Assembly (NCBI GenBank): GCA_013397075.1
Contig: VWZS01006721.1
Coordinates: forward strand, 2,830,896-2,894,895
DNA: 64,000 bases
Direction: 5' to 3'
Source: Rhabdornis inornatus
Lineage: Eukaryota > Chordata > Aves > Passeriformes > Rhabdornithidae
Under the pieces are notes generated by a model. The model worked only from the letters and a program-made list of their open reading frames with translations, did no database searches and was not told where the DNA came from. The translations under genes and the position numbers were made by a program. This document shows positions 50,547-63,204 of the stretch, piece after piece. Numbering within the stretch: the stretch's first letter is position 1; every line of letters begins with the position of its first letter.

Positions 50547-52289
50547 AGCCTTCTGTGCTGCACATGTAGGGAAATGCTTGTCAGCTGGACAAGGATTGCG
50601 TGTGAACCTATTTTGATGCAGAGATGTTGCCTGAGAGGATATAAAAAAGTCACAGTACACAAAGGTGTTGAGCCCATGGCTACAAATTATGAACCTGCCT
50701 GCTCACATCCCTAAGGTATTTTAAACGATTTGAGTATTTTGCCATTGGTTCTTGAGAACTTTTTACACAAACACTGGCATCATTTGAGCTATTATGTATG
50801 AAGGAAATGATGGGAAGTGAAACTGATACAGAAAATCTGGAAATGTCTGTAGTCATCTCCAGTTTGCTGTCCCTAGGATGCGTCAGGAAAAGATGGAGAA
50901 AGCTTTTCCTTAGGCAGAGGTTGGTTGGTTGATGTCTTGGTACTTCTTGTAATCATCTCTCCTTGTTTGGATTTTAATTACAAGCCATTCAGACAGTATG
51001 CTAAATAAGCAAAAAAAAGCCATTTCTTCCCTCCAGATTATACAGACAAGGAAAGAAACAGTGAACTGACCCTCTTCCATCCTCTCAGCACTGCTTTGTT
51101 TTCTGATAGCTTTTTGAGCCTGGGAGGCTCATGGCCTGTAGCCTTTCTATTACATCTGACTGACAAGGATCACTTCTCAAATGCCAGGTACATTAGCTCA
51201 GCACCTCCTGCTTCGCTTGGCTGCAGATAAAAATTGTGTGTGAGAGCTCTGCAGTGTGTAAGCCTGGCCATAAAGAATTTCTGGGACTTGGGGAACACTG
51301 TCTGCAGTCTTTAATGCAGAGTTTAAGGGATGATAAAAATGTCTTTTAAGGAACCTTACATTTTGAGTCGTGACAAAGGCAAGTGTCTTCTATATACAGA
51401 TTTTAAATATTGTGGACTGGTTGTTCTAGGCACAGCATAAGCAAAGAAGGTTCTAGAAGGCTCTGTCCAGCCCTGGCCTCTGTTCCCACCTGGCAAACAA
51501 ATTCAGGGTGCTGAAAGCTTTTTGCAGAGTGCACAAAGCTGTTTGCTGAGGAGAGGATGAGAGTGTCTGCATGTGCTCAGCTGGGTAATAGCAAACATCT
51601 CCTGGGAGCAGACCATGTCAACCTCGGGCACTGCTTTTATAGCTGAAAGTATAAGTTAAGCTGCTTTCATGTTAGGCTACTTTCAGTTATGTGGTCACTC
51701 TGTTTAGTGTACAAAATTGAAGAGTGACCAGGTAAAACTGGTGGACAGGATTTGTTTGGTTTCCCATTGTCTTTAGCAAGATAGGGAGCTTCCAGGAGAC
51801 TTGTCCAATATTTGTCTTGAGGAGGATAACTTTCATCTGTGTAGACATGATAATGGTGATAATAACAAGACACCTTGCTGTTCCAACCACAAAACATAAA
51901 ATCTAGAAATAGGTTTTTTTGCATTTAGTTTAGTCATAAAACAATAGTGATAGTTGCCTTTGCAAGCAAAAGGATGTCCTGCTATTTTTTTCCCCGCAGG
52001 TTAAGTTCCCTGGTTTGGAAGCATTTAAAGCTATTTCTTCCATTTCCATTAGGGTTTAAAAATAGCATGTAGGCTCTTTCTGAGTTAAGAACTTCATTTT
52101 CTTAGGGAGAGAGATACAACACCCATCCTTTCAACACATGTGTTTTCTTCTCTTTTTTTCCTTTGGGAATATGATCCTTAGATGTACTAACAAGCATCCC
52201 ATGTCCCTCCCTCTTGCCTTCTCCTTTGATGCTCTGCTCCTCCTGACTGATGCCTTTTAGCTCCCCTCCAGGTTGTGTGGTCTGTCCCA

Positions 52290-52304
52290 AGCAGCAGCAG
52301 CAGC
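52290..52304. repeat. (AGC)5 trinucleotide run
   Basis: Five perfect AGC units in AFF1 intron 3, non-coding. Confidence 0.75.
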
Positions 52305-55300
52305 ACAGAGCTGTGTCGGGTGCTGATGTGGGACTGGTGATATTGCTCCAGGCTCTAGCCTGCCTCTTCAATTTGTTTCATTTCCCAAACTTTTATTGGC
52401 AGTGTTGGTAATGCAGGGAGGTACCGAGGGTGCTTTCAAACAGCTGGGAGAGCCTGCATCTCCAGGTCTTGTTTACTGAGTCATTAAGGGGAGGTGCACC
52501 AAGTGCCATCCATCACTGCCATCGTAAATCTAAGGTGGCTTGTTTTCCAAGGGGAAAGCTGTCTTCGGACAGGGAAAGCATTTCTGAGAGACAGAAGCAG
52601 TTAATTATCTGAGGTGATCCCCAGAACCAAAGGATGCCTCTCACTGCCAAAAGCCCCAATTTCCTTGATGTTCTTAACAAATAGTTAGTTAATAGTTAAT
52701 AAGTTATCATTTGAAATAGCACCGTTATTTCAGCTGCAGTTACCAACTTTTTTCTGGAGTAGGCTAGAGTCAGGCTACTCAAAATACTGTAAAAGTATAT
52801 CTATGAGCATAAATTGCAATGAGGTGGTACTGGAAATGGGAGGATACCTGAAACAGAGGCTTGATGCTCACTCAAATGCTTACTTTGAAAGACAATCATG
52901 TATTCATTCTGCAGGGAGCAAGGGGATGCAACCTCAGTCTTTTATGGACACAGTACTTAGAGATTCACATTAAGCAGTATTAAAATGTATTTAGTGGAGA
53001 GACACTAAGGGGACAGTAGGTGAGCAAGTTTTATGGAGTCAAGGGGTCAGAACTAGGTGTTTTAGAGCTACTGTACAAATGGTCATTGCAGTGGAGAGGT
53101 GCTCTTGTGTGGAGATTCTGTGTCAGAGCAAATTACTAGAGAGATAATCAGCCTTGGCTAGAGTCCTGGTCTGCATGGCAGTGTACAGGTGATGCTGCAC
53201 TCAAATCCAAACAAAGTAAGCATGGAAATTCAGTTATATTATTATTAGATGGAGGCTAACAAGAGATGCTCAAGTTTTTGCCAGCAGCTCAGGATTTGTA
53301 AGGAATCCTTCATTAAAACATATCAACAGTCTGCTCCCCCAGGACACAACCCCCTTGGCTACTTTAGTCAAAGAAAGACAAAATAGCAATTTGTTTTTCT
53401 TACGCCGTTTGAACACAAGGAGGCCCGTGTATTTATTTTTAGATTGAGCAAAATAATCCATCTCAGGGTTAGAAAAGCGTGTAAAATCTTTAAAGAATGT
53501 TTTATTTCCTGCAGGTGCCCACGCAGGAACAGGACAGTACAACCATTGTTTGCTGAGTATTTTGATGTAAAATGCTTAAATTGCCAGGATCATTCAGTGT
53601 CAGCTGAAGAAAGCTCATGGGAATGGTTTGATTTGTTTTCAAACCTGCAACGAGGCTGGAGCTGCTGTCTTCACTTGGAGCTGGGCTGCTGAGTTGAGGT
53701 GTGGGCGGAAGCAGAAGAGAAGGTGGTGTGGCATTTTTTTAGTGGAATAACTTTGGTGTTGCCTTGGAAAAGAGAGGAGTGGGCTCAAATGAGTTAAGTG
53801 TGCTTGTGGAACTGTCCACAGGGAACTTGGCTACAGGCAAACTGCTGGTGAAGCCCTGGTGCCCACAGAGGACCTGAAATAGCACCTAGAGAAATTATTT
53901 TAGAAGGCTCCTGTGGACTCTGAGACTGGTAGATTGGATTTGTAGTCTACAATGAAGTATTGTGACTTCAAGCAAGCAGTGTAAACACAAATGAGAAAAC
54001 AAATGCATTTATAGTGTGATTTTGAAGACTTTGGATGAGACGGAATCCTTCTGTACATTTCTGTAGTGCCTCAGCATTGTTTTAGTGTGCATACAGAAAA
54101 AAAAAGCATAAATAGGTTTTGTTTTTCATGAATTACAGAAGTGAAACTTAACACTGGAAGCAACGTCAAGCAGATTTACTTTAGCTTTGCTTTGATTTGC
54201 TGGAATTATTTCAGTCTCACTCCATTAGGTTGAAGAACTAGGTTGGTGAGAGGGGAGACCCAGGATATGTTGTTTGTTTTTCTGCTCATTCTCCATTGCT
54301 TAACCCACCCATCTGGCTACCTGAAGCTGGCACAAAACTCAAACAAGTGCATCCCCAAACATGTATTTCTTACAGCTGCTGCAGTGTGTGCTTCCTTGTT
54401 ACTGCTTTCCACAAGGAGAATCTGATATAAGGTTTTTATAAAACTTCATCTATTTCAGTTTCTTTGTGTTTAATTTTCTCTTTTTGTCCTTTTCTATTCT
54501 ACCTTATGTTTGGGGGGCGTTTTTGTGGTGGTTGTCATGTTTCTGTTTAAATGGTATGAGCTTTCTTCTTCTGTGCCAAAAATGATGTGTCTTGTGGTAT
54601 TTTCTCCTGTGAAAATTAATCATAGTTTTGGTCAACCTGCTGGGAAAATTGCCTTCCCTTCTCACAGATCTGTTGTTCTGTGACAGCAGCTTCCTGAATT
54701 TCCTGAAACAGCTCAAGCTGCTATTAGAGGGACTCTGCTGCCAAGTAGTACCTCTACATTATTTTACAGTAGTAAAGAAACCTCAGATAATATTCTCTGT
54801 AATAAAATGGCCTTTAAAATCTGTAGCCATAGTTCATGGAGTCAGTCATTAAGGACTACTGAGCTCCCTATGATTTGAGATTTTAAACAAATGATTATAT
54901 ATAAAGGTTTCATGACAGTAATGAAAATCCCTTCTTGTTGTATATTTCTGAAATGTTTTTGAGCTTAATAGGAAAATAGCACCAAGGAAAACCTAAATAT
55001 ATACAAGTATTCCCACACTTCCATGTGAGGGAAGTGTGAAGTCAAGGAAGGGATGGTCTCATCCTTAAAATACAGTTTGCTTTGAAGTGTTTGCACACAC
55101 TTTAGCCTGATTTGTTATTGACTTATTCCAAAGCTCACAGGCAGCAGTGCAAAGACTTACACTTGTTAGCTTTAGCTCAAACTCCACCTTTTTGCTTTTA
55201 AAAGCACTAATACCTTTTGCATTAACTTTAAAAAGGAAACAAACAAAACCCCAAATTCCTACAATTTCTTAACATGAAAGAAATCAAAAGAAAATCTTGT

Positions 55301-56822
55301 GTTGACTACTTACCTGCATCTTTGTTACTTGACACAATTTTGATGGTTTTGTTTGCTTTTCGTCTCTGTTTCCCTTGTGTTGTCACTTCTCCATTGGTTT
55401 GCAGGGGTCTTTTTTACTGCAGCAGCTGCAACAGCGATATTTTCCCAGGTTCACCCAAGTGGCTGTTGACGCCAGAGCTGAGAAGAGTTGTGTTTTGTTA
55501 GAAGAGTTGGGTGCTGATGGAACCTTTGGGCTGGAAATGAAAGTGTGGATTTATGCCCCAGGGAGCTGTTGTGGTTACTAAGTTTCACCAGGATGTGCTT
55601 CAAAACCAAGTCGTTTTCTATTGTTTCCAATCCATTTAGCTACAAGCTGTTAAAATATCCCTGATCCATAATTCAGAGAATACTAGGCCATGGACTAGGC
55701 TAGTGCACAGCATTATACATGGATTCTGTGTGCTTTCTAGGGCAAAGAAAATTTGCTGGTAGCAAAGCATACACTGATTGCATGGCAGTTTTTCTTTGTG
55801 TTTTTCTCATAATCTAAAATACTCACTTCATAAAGGTTTTTAAATTATTATTTTCAAGTTACGCAAATATTGGGTACAATATAAGAGGCGCTACAGATTT
55901 GTAAAATTAAAATAATTGTAGAACTTACGTTCTGTGATATGGAACATTTAAATAGCCTTGGCAGAGAATCTGCTTGGTGTCTGGTGTAACTCAAGATAGT
56001 GTGTGAAAGCCTCTATGAATTTTCATGTTGATGTATTTGTGTCGATCAACAATACGGTTTGAGCTTCAAGCTTTGGCAGCCTCTTACAATACATGGCAGA
56101 ACATTACTGCATCCATCATCAGGGTTACTAGAGGTTTGATTAAAATATGCCTTGTCTCTTGTTTGCTGGGTTGTTTTGAAACATGCTCTGTGTATGTCCA
56201 TCTCACATCTGTCTATAGCACAGGGAGGGTGGATTTTTAACTGCACAGAAATGCAGGTGGGAAGTTGCTTTGTAGAGTAAGTTGGCTTAATATCGCTAGC
56301 GTGACTTGTGTGCAAGGAGGAGAGGGCATCTAATATGCAAGATTTCCTCCTGCTCTGGCTGGCTGAGCACAGATGGATGAAGTGAGGACAGGATGGTAGG
56401 TTTCAGTCTGATTTTTGCCTGTTATTTTCCAACTGAGCCTTTATGCAGTGAAGTATGCAGTTTTGTGATCCTCATTACATTCAAGTGGCAATGACTGTAC
56501 ATTTGACATGAAAAAATAAATTTAGATATTCCTATGCAAGTATAATAAAGCATAGTATTAAATGGGAAGCAGCTGAAAATGTGATTGTTCTGTTTGTTTG
56601 TTTTGGGTTTTTTTAGCATGAGAGCAGGCGACCTTCTCTGCTGATAGTTGCAGGGGCAGGAGCTCTCGTTAGGAAACAAAGAAAACCTGACAGCAGAATG
56701 AAGGGCATGGAACTCGTAATTGGCTTTTCTCATTGTTGCTGCACCACTTGCTTGGGTTTTGTTGGTGCTAATAACTCAGTCTGAGATCAGGCAGAGAGCA
56801 ATAGCTGGCATACTTAAGCTGT

Positions 56823-56836
56823 ACACACACACACAC
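56823..56836. repeat. (AC)7 microsatellite
   Basis: Seven perfect AC units in AFF1 intron 3. Confidence 0.8.
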
Positions 56837-59800
56837 ATTTCAGTTTTAATTAGGAGGAGATACCAGGCAATGCACTCGTGCTGTAGCTGCTCCTCTCCTA
56901 CACTGCCTGGGTACCTGCAGCACCAGTTTCACTTAAGATGGAGATGGAGAAACAAGGGGTTTGTTTGTGCGCAGGATGTCAGGGGGCAGCTCCAAATGGG
57001 CTGTGACAAGCAGAGGCTTGCAAATAGCAGGGATAAACAGTTAGGTGGAAATTACTGAGATGAGAAGGAGCAGAAAGGTCTGTGACACCTCAGAGCTTGC
57101 CTGAGAGGCAGCCTGTATCCATTCCAGTTAATGTCTGCTTCCAGATTCCTGTCCTTGTCTTTGCACACTCTGTGTGCTCTGACTGCTGCTGGCCTTGTTT
57201 GAGCCCACACATCTCAGTGGTGTCACATGGTGGCTTCTGAAATAATGCATGGCCAACTCCCTCTGGGAGGTGATTTTTTTGACATCTTGCTTGAAACTAC
57301 TCTGCCACAGCCTCCTGATGAGGCAAGCTATTTAAAGACCAGGGAGAAAGCTTCAGCCCCCTGCTTCCACACATGAGAGTCATACGGTCCTTCAGCTCCA
57401 CTTGGCACATGTGACAGAGTGGGATGAAAATGTGTGCTGTAATTTTTAATGGAATATCTTTTAAAAAAGAAATAACCTTAGAAGCTCTCTAGCCCCATCT
57501 TCATTATGAAAAAACACCCTCAAAACAACCACTCTTTGTACTATCTATGGCCCACATATTATCACAGCCAGTGGGGCATCTCTTCTGTGCCTGGTGGTTT
57601 CTTACTTTAGTTTGAGCTTGGTTTTTAGTTTATTATCCCGATTCCCTAATTCGTTCCCTAACAGAGCAGTGTAAGGCTCAGGGCGTGAGCAGAGCTACGT
57701 GTTCATGAAAGTGCATGGATTTTGGAATTGTTTGTGAGGAGAGGACATGGAAGTATTTCTGAGAGTTTCGTCACACACTTGCTATGCAGTGTGAATTGAG
57801 TGCCTGTGCAGATTTTAAATTGTTTTCTAAATTAAGAGCTCCCTCTCTTCCTTTGTGGGTATGTGCACCTGTGCATTTCTCCACGCCTGTTGTAGTAAAG
57901 ACAGACTGATTCCTCAAGTAACTTCTAGGGGTTCTTACATTTGTGTAGATGCTTGGAATTATTTTGGCCTGAAGTCCTTTTCGGTTCATGATCAAAGTAG
58001 TAATGAATCCTTCAGTGGCTGTTTTCCTTTTTTTACTTTTAAATCAGTATTCTTATTAATATTATTAGTAATTAAATTAGTACTATTGCTGCAGGAACTA
58101 GCTGTTATTGAAGCACAGCATCAGTTTGGATGGGAACACTGGCTCTAAAAAGCCAGACCAAACCCAGTAAGCCAAAAATTCTGGATGTCCCACGACTGTG
58201 CTTGACCTTGACCATCAAAACATTCTGTAAGTGACATTTGGAGGTGCCTGTGTCATTCCCAAATTGAAAAAGTGTGGATGTGGCATAAGGAAAGCCAAGC
58301 TAGGGATTGTACAGATGTCAATGTCAGACAGCAAATATGCACCAGGCATAACTGGAGTTTCTGCGGGGAGCACATTACAGTGTTCCCAGGAAAGACTGAA
58401 GAAGTGCTAGCAGGGATAGACAGCAATGTGGAATATTTGATCTCCCACACCCACTGTCCTCAGTGGAGCTGAGCTCCTTTCAGGGATTTCTTTGGCTTTA
58501 TGGCTTTGTAACTCTTCCTGCAGCAGCATCCTATTTCTCTTTCCCCTAAACTCTTCTCTTAAAGCTGGGAAGGGCATCCCTTGCTGCTGGGTGGTAATTG
58601 TGGTTTAATGGTGGTTTAGTGGTTTAACAAGCTGAAACACAGCCAAGATGTGACTTGAAGAATGAAAAACAACACAAACAAAAGGGGAGAAAAACACTCA
58701 GGATGCAGAAAAGCCCAGCTCCTTCAGGCACTGGATTCATAGCTTTGTTAAAGATTAAATGTCCTTAGTCACTGGAGCTGGGTTGGAGGGAAGGGAGGTG
58801 TGCCCCACAGGTTTGGGGCACAGGGACAGTCGCAGTCCTACTTGAGAGCAGAACCCCTGAGCAGTCAGCTGACTCTGACCAGTTTTGGTGTGGTTTTTAC
58901 CCTGTGCATGTCCCAAACAATCTGTGATTGTAATCTCTAGAGCAATCGTTTCACCATGTGTTTGATAATGGTGTCCGAAAAAAACCCAGCAGAGACAGGG
59001 GTCCTTATGCTGCCAATGTAGACTTGTGTGGTGCTTGTTCAATTTCGTGTGTTTGTTTTCCTTTAAATTTTGTGCCGTGAGGAAGAAAGTGGTTTCTGCT
59101 GAGCCCCCGGACCTGTGAAAAACCAGTCACTGAACCCTTGGGGGTTACAATAAATCCTCCTGACAATTGAACTATAAATACTCTGTGTATGTAAACCTGT
59201 ATCAATGTCAAAGTCTTTTCAGGATCATCGGAAAGAACTCCAGGAAGGGGGATGTGGGTTGTTTGGCAAGGATAAGAGAGGCCAGACTGGCTGTTACAGA
59301 TATTCTCGTATTTTCAGGTTAATTGCATTCCGCTTTTGTCATCACTTATCACCTCATAAAACTTAAATTTCTGAAATGGGTGAAGTAAACTGATTTTGAT
59401 TTGTTGCAATCAATCCGTTATAGAGAGTGTTTTGAAATACTTCATCCAGGCAGGATCTTAATTTCTTACGAGTTTCATGGCAAGTTTTTTTCTGTGGTGC
59501 TGTCATGGGATATTGCAGGCGTTTCTGAAGCATTTTGCACAGGAAGATACAAGTGAATGTGTCTGCTGTTCACCACTTACTGAATTAAGAAGTAAATTAG
59601 TCTGAGCTATCAGGTTAAGCCTGCTGAGAAGAAAAGGAGGAAAAGAGGTGTCTTTTTTGTCACTGTGAGTTATGAAACATGCCAGTCTCTTGCCATGTGG
59701 TAGTTCCTTGCTGTTTGCCCTCCCTGTCCCCTCCTGTCTGCTGTGGGACACATCTGCAGGCCTTGCTTTCGTTCATGTGACTAATCTGGCCATGCTTCAG

Positions 59801-61035
59801 CTTTGTTTGGGTGAGTAAGGGCAGAAGCAGCTCTCCATATGTGATTTTCTGAAGAAATTCAAGGCTTTGTCAAATGAGCAGTGCTTCAATGAGAGTTTTA
59901 TGTAGACTCAGACAAATGAGGTTGCAAGGAAAAGGCATTCCTCATGTCCTCTTCTCCTTCCAATGTAAATAGTGCAGCATGTGGGAAACAGATGAGTGGA
60001 CTTCCTGTAAAAGGCCAAGAATGACAATTTTAGACTTTATTAAGTGTTTGCTTGCATTGCTCTTTACTTTTTGTCTGGGGAAGATCCTTCTGGTTGGGCA
60101 CTGTAGCTCGCTGTCAGCTTCCTTAAATATGAATAAAAGTCTTCCTGGTCTTTCCCTTTCAGCAGCTACTCTGATGACTGGGCACTTCCATAGAATTTCT
60201 TGTTTATAGACAAGAAACTGATCTGGCATGCATTTTGCTCCTTACAACTACTCAGCTCTTTGGTTGTTTTCTGTTTCAGCCTCCTTTACTGATATCAGTT
60301 AGGAAAGAGCATGTAAATGACAGATACTTTCAAAACACATGCCTTGTTAGTAGATGAGAAGCTGATCTGTGGAAGGGAAGTGGTATTCCCCATGGCTGGG
60401 ACACATCAGTGTGTGGAAGCACACATACACCCTGAGAAGGGATATGTTAGAAGACCCTGCCATTAAAATTCAGAACTGGGCTTTTATAGTATCAAGTGCT
60501 TGACTGTCAGATCTCTTCAGGCCAGCTGTGTCAGCTCAGCAGCTTTAGATAAGTTACTGGTAGTATCAGTAGAACGTTTGTTCCTTTATCAGCTACTTTA
60601 CCAAGTCTACCACGTCTGCATCTCACTATCAGGATGTTTAACTTTGGGATTGATGAGTCAGACTGGTTTCAGATTTATTCAACATCAAAAGCTCTGTGAT
60701 GCCCCCTTTTTCCATTTACCATCAGTAGCTTTGCAAATACCATTTGCTGCTGGTGGCATTGTTTGAGTTGTTTTACCCCATTCCAGGCAGAGCATCCTGG
60801 CGGAATCTCCAGTCACTTCTGCCAAGGACTTGGAAACAAGAGGCATTTTAGAAGTGCATTACTAACTGCCTTTCTGATGGGGATTTTAATCCTTACTTGA
60901 GTTTTATTACTAATGGACTTCCATGAAATTTATTGAGCTGTTGGTAAGCAAATGTTCACTGAGTGCGTGCCTTTCTCATGTCAGTTGGTAAAAAACACAA
61001 ACAAACTCATGCTGCTTCCCTCCTTCTTGTTACAG

Positions 61036-61080
61036 CAAACCAACCCCATTGATGTGCAGTCCATTGAAGAGATTTTGAGG
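61036..61080 (+). CDS. AFF1: AFF1 coding exon 4 (45 bp)
   Basis: The acceptor ttgttacag precedes 61036 and the donor gtaggt begins at 61081. It encodes QTNPIDVQSIEEILR, equivalent to the human segment ending VEEILK just before EMTHSWPPP. The small in-phase exon follows the 18.5-kb intron 3. Placed by homology and splice consensus. Confidence 0.92.
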
Positions 61081-62107
61081 GTAGGTACTGTTAAATAATA
61101 GATCTCTGTGTTTGCTTAGATTTTGCATGCCTTAAGGTAATGTTTGGAGAAAAAATACCTCTCTGCTTCTGTTCACTCAGCAGATGTAGCTGTCACTAGT
61201 TTTAGGGTATGTTGAGGAAAAGTAAAGATAAGAGTCAGCCTTGAATACAGCTGGAGTTGTAAGACCAGTCTTTCTATCAGTACATAAGTATAATACAGTC
61301 TGGTACAGTTCAAGACTGACAAGTCATCTGAGACAGCCAGAGCTACTCCTACATCAAGTCAGGGGTTTGCCATTCCCAAGTGCCCTTCATCCAAAGGCTC
61401 TGGGCAAGCTGCCTCGTGTCCATGTTGCCAGCCCCAGCAGCATGGCCCTGAGCAGGGGGTGTCCTTCCCACCTGCCTGTGCATGGCACTGCTGCTGCTCC
61501 CTCACTGTAATTCCAGCCCACTGATGCAGAGCAAAGCCATGTCTCATGCTGTAACCTTGTGTCAGAACTGACTGTGAGCAGTGCACAGGCTCCAAGTGGC
61601 TGTGGCTGAATCCATGTTATCCCTTCCCTGTGCACAGTCTGAAAATGCCCTGGGATTCCCAAGCCAGTGGTGCTGATCTTGAGGAGATGGTTCCTTGATG
61701 TCAAATGCTATTCTGAGCTGCTGAAATACTGGTGGAACAGTTGGGTTTCTGCAATTCACTTCCCTTGCTGTTGCTTGAGGTTGCAAAATCCTGATGCCTT
61801 GGTTGCTCTCCAGAAGCTGCTGTTGGGGCAGTGTTTTAATTGGAGGGGAGCTGTGCACTCGTACCCACTGGCTGCCCTGTGCTGACTGGGGTTCCAGCAC
61901 GAGGACTTCTTCTGGAAGTCTGGCATCTTTTTGTGTTTCACCAGACATACCCTTTTTCTAGCCTGTTAGTAATGCATATCACTATTTTTGTAGCAAACAT
62001 GTCCAAATGCATGAAGAGGTAAATCCAAATGAATTTCCAAAGTATGTTGCTTGATCTGTGTCTATCAGCAAAAATCCTGATGGCTGGTCCTCTCAATCTC
62101 TTGCCAG
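61081..62107 (+). other. AFF1: AFF1 intron 4 (1027 bp)
   Basis: A GT-AG intron. Open frames of up to 128 codons on both strands in 61241-61948 show no recognisable product. Confidence 0.85.
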
Positions 62108-62194
62108 GAAATGACCCGCTCTTGGCCACCTCCCCTGACTGGTCTTAATACGCCTACTAAAGCAGAGCCTCCCAAATTTCCATTCCCAGCAAAG
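62108..62194 (+). CDS. AFF1: AFF1 coding exon 5: SWPPPLT motif
   Basis: The acceptor cttgccag precedes 62108 and the donor gtaaga begins at 62195. It has 29 codons: EMTRSWPPPLTGLNTPTKAE then PPKFPFPAK. The EMT.SWPPPLT...TP...EP.KFPFP pattern is the strongest AFF family signature in this part of the protein (ALF homology domain). Confidence 0.97.
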
Positions 62195-62788
62195 GTAAGA
62201 CACTCTTTCTGCCAGGACTGTTGATGAGCTAGTAGAGAGCTTTCTGGCTATTGCATGTGTTTCCATCTGATTTTTACCCCACTTCTATAAATAAGGGCTG
62301 TTAGGAGGTAGTACCTTCAGAAATGGTCAGATAAATTAAAGCACAATGGGGATGAATAAAAAGTGCATCAGCAACTTAGATGTTTGTTGTAATTGCGGCC
62401 TTCAAATACAGCTACTTTTCTGAGACATTTTAAGTATCTCTGCTGAAACACAAAGTACATTTTATCTTTTAGTCAACAGAAATATTTGCTGGCTGTGTTA
62501 AACAGAAGTGTTTGGCAGCCCTTATAACATTTTTAAAGTATTTCTTCAAGAACGCACATACTCCTAATGTAATGTAACCACAACCCATTTTTGGTGGCAG
62601 TAGCACATTATCATTTCTGTCCATGCTAAGCTTTGTCAGACTAGCGTAGACTATGGAACACTTTGACAAGCTAGTTGAAATGTTTGTTACAGTAAAGTAA
62701 CACATGAAAAACAAATCATCAGTATGCTAGTCTTATGAGAGAGCTCGTTTATTTTATTCTCAATTTGCACTCCGTCCTTTTTTTCTAG
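62195..62788 (+). other. AFF1: AFF1 intron 5 (594 bp)
   Basis: A GT-AG intron of plain unique sequence. Confidence 0.85.
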
Positions 62789-62825
62789 GAATTGCAACCT
62801 GAAGGATCTGTAGCAAAGGATCAGA
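62789..62825 (+). CDS. AFF1: AFF1 coding exon 6 (37 bp)
   Basis: The acceptor tttttctag precedes 62789 and the donor gtaagt begins at 62826. It encodes ELQPEGSVAKDQ and the first base of a Lys codon. The sequence is less conserved than exon 5, but the position, strong splice sites and phase match exon 7, giving the DQKQY junction comparable to human NQKQYDTSS. Confidence 0.85.
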
Positions 62826-63152
62826 GTAAGTTGGTACCCAAAGGAAACACACAATATGTGTATTGACAGGTAGCTTTGTGTGTTGTGTGTTATACATGAT
62901 ATGTCAAATGTTTACATTGATTAAGAGGCGTGGTTTCCTCTTCTTTATTGAACAGTGATGAATTTAGAAATGGCTTAAGAGATTGTGTACATTCATTACC
63001 TAGACATTAAGGTAGCTGTTCATCAGAGGACAAATGGTATTTCATTAGGAAACCCCATTTGGAATAATTAATAATCTGAATGACAATTATGTCCTAGAAG
63101 AAAGGCTATGAAGGAGGCAAATAAACCCAACCTATTCATTTTTGATTTCCAG
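62826..63152 (+). other. AFF1: AFF1 intron 6 (327 bp)
   Basis: A GT-AG intron of plain unique sequence. Confidence 0.8.
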
Positions 63153-63204
63153 AGCAATATGGAACACCTTCAGAAATGTTGCCAGGTTCTCAGCCAAGAA
63201 CATC
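63153..63204 (+). CDS. AFF1: AFF1 coding exon 7 (52 bp)
   Basis: The acceptor gatttccag precedes 63153 and the donor gtaagt begins at 63205. It completes a Lys codon and encodes QYGTPSEMLPGSQPRT plus two bases of a Ser codon for the next exon, which lies beyond the window. It aligns with the human segment after NQK and before the acidic serine-rich transactivation region. Confidence 0.85.

Larger units (their letters stand above)
42571..61035 (+). other. AFF1: AFF1 intron 3 (18.5 kb)
   Basis: A GT-AG intron. No nested gene or clear transposon is seen. It holds a 12-bp minisatellite (50505-50546), short (AGC)5 and (AC)7 runs (52290-52304 and 56823-56836) and A/T-rich blocks that look like regulatory candidates (45375-45790 and 48560-48835). 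In humans the corresponding early AFF1 introns carry most breakpoints of KMT2A::AFF1 translocations; nothing in this sequence bears on that. Confidence 0.8.
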